59,696 bases of DNA. Source: Acanthamoeba castellanii str. Neff. Lineage: Eukaryota; Discosea; Longamoebia; Acanthamoebidae. Of this stretch, positions 44,287 to 58,208 are shown in pieces; the first letter of the stretch is position 1; each line of letters begins with the position of its first letter. The stretch lies in NCBI RefSeq assembly GCF_000313135.1, contig NW_004457532.1, positions 1,064,360-1,124,055 of the forward strand, written 5' to 3'. A model generated the notes under the pieces. The model saw only the letters and a list, made by a program, of their open reading frames with translations. It did not search any database and was not told the DNA's origin. The position numbers were made by a program, and so were the translations under genes.

Positions 44287-47200
44287 ATGAGCGGATCAAG
44301 AGCCGCGGTGCTGAAATCCGAAGATGGAAAGATAACCGTGCCGCTTCCGTTGGGCACGACCGCATTGGGCCGCACAAATCTCAAGTTGGATGATAAGCGC
44401 GTAAGTAGAACCCAAGGTACTAAGGACTCAGCATAATTTTCTTATTATTATTAATTGACAAATATTTTTAAACTGTGCACCTCTTGATGCCAGCTGACAT
44501 CACGCTGGAACGGAAGAACGGCCGGCTCAGTGCCCGTCTCCTCGTGGTACCACGGCACACGCACACGCACACGCACACGCACACGCACACGCACACGCAC
44601 ACGCACACGCACACGCACACGCACACGCACACGCACACGCACGCAACACTGGACTCTTGGCCGATGAACCCGCCGCCGCGCAGAATGGCGTGAATGCGTG
44701 CTACGTCAAGGGAACCGAAGAGGAGACGTACGTGGGCAAAGGCGAAGAGCAGGCACTGGCCTCGGGCGACACCATCTGCTTCTGCGGCCAGTCTTACCCC
44801 TTCGTCCTCACATTCCTGTCCATAACCACGACCACACCATCCGCGATTTCTTCCACGAACAAAAGGTGCTAACTTGCAGCACACACGCACACCGCACCAC
44901 CGCACACACCGCGCACCACCGCACACGCACACGCACTCACGACAGCACACGCACTCACGAAGCCGTTTGCGATTCGCACACATGTCTGCAGGAAATTGGA
45001 GGAGGAGACGAGGGGAGAAGAGGAGGAAGAACAGGAAGAAGAGAAGGAGGACACGGCCCAGGCGCAGAAGAGGAGAAAGGTGGAGCCGAAGGGGGGTGGT
45101 GGCGCGTTGCCCGCCGTCGACGGTGCCCTCAGCCTGGCGTTCCCGTCCTTCGGCACCGGCGTCTTCCAATACGACCTGGAGCGCGCCGCACAAGGTACTT
45201 CGTTCCATCCTCCGTCGTTCACAAATGTAGTGGCCGCGCTGACATCACCCTCATCGCCATCATCACCATCATCACCATCATCGCTCCGCCTCCTGCCTCG
45301 TACCAACAGTGACCTGCAAGGTACCCACCCACGCTGATTTTAGTAATTATTATTAATAATAATAATTGTTGTTGTTGTTGTTTTTGATATTTATTATTAT
45401 TATATTTGTTTTTTTAATAATCCAATGATTGAATGCACAGCACGTGGCTGCGTTCTTGGAGGAGCACGACGACCCGCGCATCCGGCTCTACGCTGTCGAC
45501 ATCACTGAGTCGGCGACGCTCGCGGCGATCCGCAAGTGCTGGAAGGGCCGGGATGCGCGCTTTCAGATTCGCGTGGCCAACATCACCAAGATGAAGACCG
45601 AGGGCATCCCGTGCCGCGTCATCGCCAACGCCGCCAACGAATGGTATGGCCGCGGCGCCCCGTCCCGACAGCTGTCGTACTTTTTTTTTTTATTTATTTA
45701 ACTAGGCCGAGATTCGCTTCAGGTTCTCGGCCATGGGCAGCGGTGTCAACCTGGCGATCAACAAGGCGGCCGGCCCCGCGCTCGACAAGGAGACCAAAGC
45801 TCGCTACAAGGGTTCGCTTCGCTATGCAGCTGATGCTGATGCTGATGCTGATGCTTTCTTAATTTTGGCTGACTTCAATTTCAACTGTTCTGTTTTCATC
45901 AGGAGGGGCACGAGCAGGTCAAGTGTATCCCGTGCCCTTGCCCACCTCATCTCCACTGCGCGCAAACGAAGGAGTGCACCACGTACGATCTCAAGGCTTG
46001 CTTGTTGTGTGGTGTGTGTCGTGTGCGTGTGTGTGTCATGTGTCGTGCGTGCGTGTGTGTGTGTGTGATGTGTGTGATGTGTGTGATGTGTGTGTGCGTT
46101 TGTGTGTGCGTTTGTGTGTGTCGTGTGTGTCGTGGGTGTGTGTGCGTGGCATGCGCGATGCTCACTCCCTGTGTGTTGCGATGTAACACGCCAGGTTGTG
46201 CATGTGATGGCGCCCAACATGAACCCGCAGCGCAACAACTGCCTGCACGATGACTACACCAAGGGCGATCGCTTGCTGGGCCAGTGCTACTCCTCGCTGC
46301 TCACCACCTTCTGGGACCTGGTCTCAGGCTCGCCCACCACCAAGGCGTCCGCCCAGGCCGAGGACGAAATCGAAGAAGACTTTGACGAAGCCAACTTTGC
46401 GCCTCGACCCACGTGCGCTGCTCTTGATTATTATCATTATTATTATTGCTATTATTATTCTTATTATTATTTTGTATTTATTTGTGTGTTATTAATATGT
46501 TGGATATATGGCGTGTGCAGTGAGACGAAGAAGTCAGCGCCAGCGGTGCCTAAGAGCAGCGCCAACGCGTTCAGCATGCTCATGACGGCCAAGAAGCCCG
46601 AGGCTGAGCCCAAGGGCGGAAAGGCGGCCTCGGAGGGTGCCTCCGCGCCCAAGGCCCCGGCCAGAGCGGGCGGCTGGAGCGATGCGCTGACCCCGTATGC
46701 GACTCACCCCGGTACGGCGCCTTCCCTCAAGTGCACAGAATTGATCGACCACGCACACTCATCGCGTTGTCGTCGTCGTCGTCGTCGTCAAATCGTGGCC
46801 ACGCAGAGAAAGTGCCGCCAAATATCATGCACCAATACGACGACAAGACCGTGTGTATCTTTGACAAGTTCCCCAAGGTAGTGTGTCTCAGCACACGCAC
46901 GCACACCACCGCACGCACACGCCGCACATGCACAGTGTGTGTTATGTTTATATGGGTGTGTGCGTGACTTTTGATGATTTCTGTGTGTCTCCAGGCGTTC
47001 AAGCATCTGTTGGTCCTGCCGCGTCGGCTGATTCCGGGCTACGGCAACCTGACGGCCGACGACGTGCCCCTCCTGAAGGAGATGCAGAAGCGGGGCCAGA
47101 TGACCGTTGAGCAGTACGGCACCCCCAACACGATCGTACCATAACTTGCATTCTTGAATTTCTCACCACCCATCGTTGCCACTATTGTGAATCCACACAA

Positions 47201-47806
47201 GGTTGACGTCGCGCTATGGCACGCTCAAGTTCCGCCTGGGGTTCCACGCTGTGCCGTCAATGCGACAACTTCACGTACATTCATGTGTCCTATCGATAGC
47301 CACGTCGTGTGCTTCATGTTGACAACTAACACACACGACACGACCAACGACACGGTACACGCTCGCCTGACACACACGCAGATGCATGTTATTAGCCAGG
47401 ACTTTGATTCCGAGCACCTGAAGACGAAGAAGCACTGGTACGCACTACACGCTGAAGCAGACACACGCAGTGCGCACAGCAAGCTTACCTCAGCTTATCA
47501 CCTCCACTGCACGTAGGAACTCGTTCACGACCGAGTTCTTCATACCGGCGGACAAGTTCATCAAGACGCTCGAAACCGACGGCAGCATCCACGTACGTTT
47601 GGACCCACCCACTCTCCGCCATCAACAGTTTGGTTGTGTAGTGGACCTGACCTTGGCCTGACCTGCGGTGATCGCGGTTGCTGTTGGTGTAGTTCGAGAA
47701 GGCCAGGTACGAGGCGTGGCTGGAGGCGCCGCTCAAGTGCCACGTATGCCACCAGAGCCAGAAGACCATGCCCGCCCTCAAGGGCCACCTCCTTTCCCAC
47801 GCTTGA
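44287..47806 (+). CDS. FHA - macrodomain - aprataxin HIT - zinc finger protein
   Basis: DNA-end repair enzyme of the aprataxin type (removes AMP from abortive ligation) joined to an ADP-ribose-binding macrodomain. Sixteen exons close in phase, from 44287-44404 and 44494-44546 to 47693-47806, about 618 residues; one exon is 11 nt (45310-45320). The FHA-like N-terminus runs from LPLGTTALGRTNLKLDDKR to ALASGDTICFCGQSYPFVL, as in PNKP/APTX. The macrodomain has CRVIANAANEW, GSGVNLAINKAAGPAL and HVMAPNMNP. The HIT part has DDKTVCIFDKFPKAFKHLLVLPR, FRLGFHAVPSMRQLHMHV with ISQDF, and HWNSFTTEFFIP. The C2HE-like finger is CHVCHQ...HLLSH. In the HIT triad HxHxH the first His reads Gln (QLHMH); the two later His are kept. 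A Lys/Glu-rich linker joins FHA and macrodomain. Confidence 0.9.
44557..44642. repeat. Hexanucleotide (CACACG)n microsatellite in aprataxin-like intron 2
   Basis: About 14 copies of ACACGC, occupying most of the intron between the first and second half of the FHA domain. Confidence 0.95.
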
Positions 47807-47867
47807 GCGCGATGGTCGTTGCGTGCTGACGTCATCAGCTCAAAAATGTGTAACATCGAGGAAGAGT

Positions 47868-48290
47868 TCAAGAGCGCAGCCACGACTCCTGTTGAGCTTG
47901 TGCTGGCCTCCCTACCGCCGCACCTCGTGCTCCAGCGTAGCCTGCCTCTGCAGCGAGCCCCAGTCAGCCCCGCGAGCGCGTGTAAGCGGTGTAGGCCACG
48001 ACGCACGCCACGACGCCCGCCACCAACAGCGCCACCGGCACCGCCACTCCCGCCGGAAGTGATGCGGAAGGGTTGTAAAACAGCACACCCAGGGTGTTGG
48101 CCAACTCCCGCACCCCACATGACGGGCGTAGCGGACTGACCTTGGGCAGGGGCAATCTGGACAAAGATGGACAGCACTACTACTACTACTAACATAGACC
48201 ATCATGACATTGGAGGGAAGGGAGGAAGATGTGTTGCCATTTCGGTGGTGAGGGCAAACAGAGGGGATGTGTTGCTTGATCCTAACAAAT
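47868..48290 (-). pseudogene. Internally deleted, frameshifted copy of the stalked surface protein at 7.8 kb
   Basis: The minus strand repeats the surface protein 1 sequence from its 5' leader through MLVxVVVLSIF.QIAPAQGQSATP and the first CGVRELANTLGV segment. It then jumps directly to the C-terminal membrane helix (VAVPVALLVAGVVACVVAYTAYTR) and the tail, ending near an equivalent of the real stop at 47868. More than 3 kb of modules and stalk are missing. The signal-peptide frame does not continue into CGVREL, a TGA follows YTRSRG, and a TAG follows the tail-like VRR. Between 70 and 90 percent identity remains by eye, even in the leader, so the copy is fairly recent. It is convergent with the aprataxin-like gene. 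Not expected to encode a product. Confidence 0.85.
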
Positions 48291-48399
48291 GTGGTCAACA
48301 CAACAAATGGAGCGGACAAAGCAGCAACAAATACTTGGCTGTTGCATACCAGAGATGCAGTCACCCTCAGTTAGTCAACCCCTAGACCTATTTTGTGGT

Positions 48400-50076
48400 T
48401 TATTTCCTTTGAAGCCACAAATTGCTGGTCAGACCAATACATAGGAGAATGGCCCACACACTGGTCTCGGTGTCCTGTATCGCGACAACACTACTGGTGA
48501 TCACCCAGTCCTCCTGCTCGCCGTCCGCCGCCGCCTTCGCCGCCGCCCGGGCCGCCTCGGCCTCCTCCTCGTTCGAGCTGCGGGCCCCCACGGCTTCCGC
48601 GTGCCAGAGGTGCCAACGGGCCAGCGCGCGGCTCCTGAGGCTCGCCACAGTCTCCTGGTCGTCAGCCAGCGCGAACCGCACGGAGCGCCACTGGATCTGG
48701 TCACTGTGGGGCGGCGGCGCGGGGAGCGGAAGGAGCACGTCCACGCCTCTCTCCGTCGCCAAGTCCGACGTGGTGGGGTCCTGCTGCCGCTGGTGGTGGT
48801 GGCATTTGGGGCAGGGCTGTGGGAGTCGGGTCGAGCTGGGAGGAAAAGTGGGGCTGGCGGCGGCGGTTAGCGGCGACGTGGGCGAATGGGTGTGGCCAAC
48901 GCTGCGGTGGCCGGGAGGACCCCAGGCCATTGGCGGTGCGGGCCAGACCCTGAGCGGCGGATTGGCGGCGCCGGGGATGGGCGATGCGTGGAGTGATGAT
49001 GACGACGAAGATGATGATGACGGTAAGGAGGGTGGCAGAGTGGTGGTGTGCGGGATCGAAGGAGTGTCGGCCATGGCGAGGAAATCGGAGATGAGCTCGG
49101 GCTGATTCACCAAGTCTAGTGTGAGAAGGAGAGAGGTGAGTTGCCACACAACACACACACACACACACAAAAGCACACACACGAAAGCAGATGAACCGGT
49201 GATGCTTGACAGATCGCTCTCCGTCAAGCCTTCTGTGTCCCACTCCATCGGCATCGCCGCTCCGCCATCGACGCGACCCACGTCGCCCACCGCCGCTTCT
49301 TGCGCCACCGCCTGCGCCTCGGGCTCCCTTGCGACTCGTTGGGCCTCGCGTCGCTCGCGCTGGGCCTCCTCCGCAGCCGCGCGCGCCTGGTCGAGCTCCT
49401 GCTTGAGCCTATCGATCATTTCGTGGTCCTCCTTGAGCCTCCTCTCGAGCTCCGCCTCCCGAGTGCCTCGCGTCTGCTGCTTCTCCTCCTCCTCCTCCTC
49501 CTCGATGGCGCGCTTCTGGGCAGCTTCGTCTTCTTTGCGCTTCCTCCTCGCGGCCAGCTCAGCTTCGGGCTCCCGCTCCTGCCTGTCTCCTTTTCTGGCT
49601 GGCGCTGGCTGGGGTGGCACAGGGTCGGGGTAGGGGTCAGATTCCACGTCTGGCACGGCCAGGGCCAACATCATGGCCGTTTCCTCCTCCTCCTCCCTTT
49701 CCTTCTCGGCCTGCCTTTCCCTTCGTTTCTTCTCCTTTTCTCTTTCGATCTCACTTTCCCTCTCTTCCTCGCTTTCGCTCATCTTGTCCTTACCCTTCGC
49801 CTCTCGCCTCTGCCTTCGCTTTCGTTCTTTCTCCTTTTCTCTTTCGTTCTCTTCGCTTTCGCTTTCGCTTTCGTTCTTCTTCTTCTTCTTGAGGCCATAG
49901 ACGTGGCTTTCGCTCAGCTGCTGCTCCTCGCTCGCGGGCTTGCGCTTGCGCCTGTGCGTGCCGAGCCCTTGTGTGCCCAGGTCGAGGCCTTGGTGGATCG
50001 CCATGGCCTGTCGGCCCGCCTTGGCCAACTGTTGCCGCAGTGCGTCTGCCATAGCAGGCTGCCCACCCGACTTCAT
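48400..50076 (-). CDS. Charged coiled-coil protein, unknown function
   Basis: Two exons: 50076-49197 and 49115-48400, about 531 residues. The 81-nt intron is a multiple of three without a stop, so retention would keep the frame and add about 27 residues. The N-terminal half is extremely charged (Lys/Arg/Glu/Ser repeats such as EREKEKERKRRQRREAK) and predicts a long single helix or coiled coil at about residues 55-270. A Pro/Ser-rich middle follows, including a CPKCHHHQ motif. The C-terminal 90 residues contain an Ala/Glu helix (EEEAEAARAAAKAAADGE), then a hydrophobic end, VWAILLCIGLTSNLWL, which could be a tail anchor. No domain recognised; a structural or scaffolding role is a guess. Confidence 0.7.
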   Translation of the reverse strand: MKSGGQPAMADALRQQLAKAGRQAMAIHQGLDLGTQGLGTHRRKRKPASEEQQLSESHVYGLKKKKKNESESESEENEREKEKERKRRQRREAKGKDKMSESEEERESEIEREKEKKRRERQAEKEREEEEETAMMLALAVPDVESDPYPDPVPPQPAPARKGDRQEREPEAELAARRKRKEDEAAQKRAIEEEEEEEKQQTRGTREAELERRLKEDHEMIDRLKQELDQARAAAEEAQRERREAQRVAREPEAQAVAQEAAVGDVGRVDGGAAMPMEWDTEGLTESDLSSITGSSAFVCVLLCVCVCVVWQLTSLLLTLDLVNQPELISDFLAMADTPSIPHTTTLPPSLPSSSSSSSSSLHASPIPGAANPPLRVWPAPPMAWGPPGHRSVGHTHSPTSPLTAAASPTFPPSSTRLPQPCPKCHHHQRQQDPTTSDLATERGVDVLLPLPAPPPHSDQIQWRSVRFALADDQETVASLRSRALARWHLWHAEAVGARSSNEEEAEAARAAAKAAADGEQEDWVITSSVVAIQDTETSVWAILLCIGLTSNLWLQRK

Positions 50077-50417
50077 TCTCTTGTTCTTGTTTTGTACGCA
50101 CGCCCCCCCATGTTTCCTCTTTGTGTTCTGTCCAGTAATTCCCCACCACCTATCACTGATGCCACTGCTTGCACTTACTTTATCTCAAGCTGCCACGAAA
50201 CTGACCCTTCTCTTCTTTTTTTTAACGATTGTATTAATGTCTTTGTGTTCCAGCAGCACATCTACGCGAACTCTCGCCTGGTGTTCCTTTTGTGAAAATA
50301 AAAAAATAAATAGAACCTTGAGTGTGTCGGGCAAGCACCAAGCCCCGAAAGGTTGGTGTGAGTTTTTATAACGGAGCCAAAGCAGCCCAAGAAGACACGA
50401 GAAGAAGAGGAGATACA
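50077..50417. other. Divergent promoter region, about 340 bp
   Basis: Between the coiled-coil protein (minus) and a small protein (plus). Contains an A/T-rich patch near 50290-50310 and TTTTTATAA at 50364, a possible TATA for the plus gene. No coding sequence. Confidence 0.45.
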
Positions 50418-50885
50418 ATGAGCACCCTAACCAAGACTGAGGAGCAGCCAGAGCCGGAGCTGAAGATGTACTGGCACACCGACTACTGGGACATGCCGCT
50501 GAGCGGGGTCGCCATGTACAAGGGCCAGCCCGTCTACTTCCAGCACGTGGAGGAAGAAGCACAGGCCGATGGTGATGGTGTGGACGAGAACCTAGACGAC
50601 CCCGAGCACGAGCGTCCGTACGTGGAGCCGACCTACGCCCTCCACGCACTCACCGAGGCCCAGCACCGTGAGCTCGAGGGCCAGCACGACGAGTTCGGCC
50701 GTCTGGTGGGCCGGCACACGGACCACCGGCCCAGCGTCTACGAGCCCTACGAGGACAAGGGCACCAGCCATCTGTGGTACGACAACGCGGCCGCTCGGCG
50801 GCTGAGCTTCAACCCGACCCAGGACTGCCCCATCGTCGCCACCGTCCCGCGTTCGGCCTTCGCCTGGTTCCGTCGCCCGATGTGA
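50418..50885 (+). CDS. Small conserved-looking protein, unknown
   Basis: Single exon, 155 residues, starting MSTLTKTEEQPEPELK. The sequence has good amoeba codon bias and is rich in Asp, Glu, His and Tyr (MYWHTDYWDMPLSGVAMYKG, HALTEAQHRELEGQHDEFG). It ends in an aromatic-basic tail AFAWFRRPM. No signal peptide, membrane segment or known motif. The upstream frame is open to 50322 but has a poor start; the ATG at 50418 has a purine-rich context (AGATACAATG). Convergent with the cysteine protease. Function unknown. Confidence 0.6.
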   Translation: MSTLTKTEEQPEPELKMYWHTDYWDMPLSGVAMYKGQPVYFQHVEEEAQADGDGVDENLDDPEHERPYVEPTYALHALTEAQHRELEGQHDEFGRLVGRHTDHRPSVYEPYEDKGTSHLWYDNAAARRLSFNPTQDCPIVATVPRSAFAWFRRPM

Positions 50886-50987
50886 ATCCGCTACACTGCT
50901 GTAACGTTGGTGGAGAACATGTTTGTACACATGAATGTAAGCCGCACGTGTCATGAACAACACAACAGTTAACATATAAGACATGAC

Positions 50988-52589
50988 TTAGGCCGTCGCG
51001 ACGACGGGGTAGGAGACATCGTAGAGCAGACCACACTCGCCGCACACGGTGACGGTGGCGGGGCCACCCTTGCAGCCGGTGCCGTCCGAGGGCTTGAGGT
51101 CGATGCCGCAAATGGGGTTGGAGCGGCGCTTGAGGCGGATGTAGCCCTTCTCGCCCCACACGGGCGACCACGAGTTGCGGACCAGCCAGTAGTCGCCCTC
51201 CTTGGCGTCGGTGCCGTAGCCCACAAGCTGCAGCCAGACGTTTCAGTGTACATTAGCTTCATGCGTGTGCGTGTGAATGTGAACGTGAGGTGAACGTGAA
51301 TGTGAAAGTGAAAGTGAAAGTGAATGTAAAAGTGAATGTGAATGTGAAAGTGAATGTGAATGTGAAAGTGAATGTGAATGTGAAAGTGAATGTGAATGTG
51401 TGATAGGGGTGGTTACCTGAACGACGTGATTGATGTCGGGGTTGGTCTGGTTGCAGCCGTCAAAGACACCAGACTCATAGGCGTGCCACGAGGAAGCGTC
51501 GACGTTGATCACCAGAGGACCCGTCGTCGTCAGGGCCTGAGCGCGTGACACCACACACACACACACAACAACGTTATCACCACGCGGAGGCGCAGGAAGG
51601 AAAGAGCGTAGGGCATACCTCGATGACGGGATCGTATTTGTTAGAGGGAAGCACGACATAGTTCTTGACCTTGGCCACCACCGGAGTGCGGGTGGTGTTG
51701 AAGGAGCACTGGAAGGCCTCGCCCCAGTACGAACGATACCTAGAACAAGCACACACTGCTGTGAGCCACAACACACAGCACGACACGACCAACGACACGA
51801 CACGAAGGGCGGCGACGTACGGGTAAGTCCACTCGGAGGCCAGTCCGCTGGACTGGGTCATGAGGGCGCGGTAGACGAGCTCGGCAGTGCCGCCCGCGCA
51901 GCCGCCGGTGCCACCGCACTGGTCGGGGTTAGGGATGCAGTCGAGGATGTGCTGCTCGGACAGGATGGGCAGCTGACCGGTGGCCAGCGCCCAGTAGGAC
52001 TCGAGCGTCTCCGACGAGCCGAATGTCCAGCACGAACCGCACTGGCCTGCGAGAATGAGTAATGAATGAAAATTGGAGCATTTGATGGAGAGTGCGGTAG
52101 AGGGGAGATTAATTCGAGTAGAACGGTGAAGATGGTACCCTGGTCCTTGACGGGCGAGATGACGCCCTTCTCGCGCCAATCGACGTGGTTAATGGCCGCT
52201 GCTCGCATCTTCTGGGCGATCTCGTTGAGGCCGGTCCATGCAGATTCCCACTGCAGGCCACCCCTCGGGGCGAGGCCAGCGGCCACCCCCTTGTTGTAGC
52301 CCAGAAGCTGCCTGATCTCGGCCTCGCTTCGGTCAGTGAGTTGATTGACGCCCTGCTTCCACGACTTGGAGGCGTCGCGGTTGTGCGCCTTGATGGCGGC
52401 CAGGCGCGACTCGAAGATGGCGCGACGAGACACAACCTCGTCATCGGAGGCATAGGCCTTGTTGAATTCGACCACGTAGCGATCAAACGAGTAGTGATCG
52501 AGCGCATCCCACGTCGTCTTTGCTCCGGCGCCCGACGCGAGGAGGGCAAGGAGTGCCAAGCCTGCGCACAAAAAGATAGAGACCCTCAT
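50988..52589 (-). CDS. Papain-family (C1A) cysteine protease, cathepsin-like preproenzyme
   Basis: Lysosomal or secreted endopeptidase. Five exons: 52589-52139, 52046-51821, 51739-51619, 51536-51417 and 51227-50988; about 385 residues. Signal peptide ([19 protein letters not shown]), an I29 inhibitor prodomain ([18 protein letters not shown], an ERFNIN-like helix [15 protein letters not shown]) and a mature domain starting near [17 protein letters not shown]. The catalytic residues are in place: oxyanion Gln and Cys in QCGSCWTF, His in DINHVVQ joined to LVGYGTD, and Asn in [17 protein letters not shown]. CxxGG.. region: [15 protein letters not shown]. The C-terminal 40 residues add Cys pairs (CKGG, CGEC), a small extension found in some protist cathepsins. 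Introns carry simple repeats, one with GAATGTGAAAGT units. Enzyme class is certain; exact subtype is not. Confidence 0.93.
51285..51400. repeat. (GAATGTGAAAGT)n hexamer-type repeat in protease intron 4
   Basis: Alternating GTGAAA and GTGAAT hexamers on the plus strand, filling the intron between the His and Asn exons. Confidence 0.9.
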
Positions 52590-52846
52590 GTTTATCTAAT
52601 CCAAGAGAGATGAAGCTGTGCTGGTTGCACAAGCACGCCAAGAATTTGCTATCGGCGATTGCGCGGGATCGCGACTTTCGTACTACCTTTCCCAGCAACG
52701 AGCGCAGCGCTGAGTGCGTGTCGTGTCGTGCTGCGGGGCCAACTCACCGCAGCTGCTCGTGTGCAAGTTGAGCGGCACAGTTTAGTAGAAGAAGCCCGAT
52801 GCTCTGTAAGTCAGCCAAAATGTTTTTGGAAGCCGCATTGCTGCAT

Positions 52847-58208
<5,362 letters not shown>

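Noticed and set aside
44468..45208. 246-codon minus-strand frame with poly-Val/Cys
   Set aside because: Antisense of an (ACACGC)n intron and FHA exons; no domain features.
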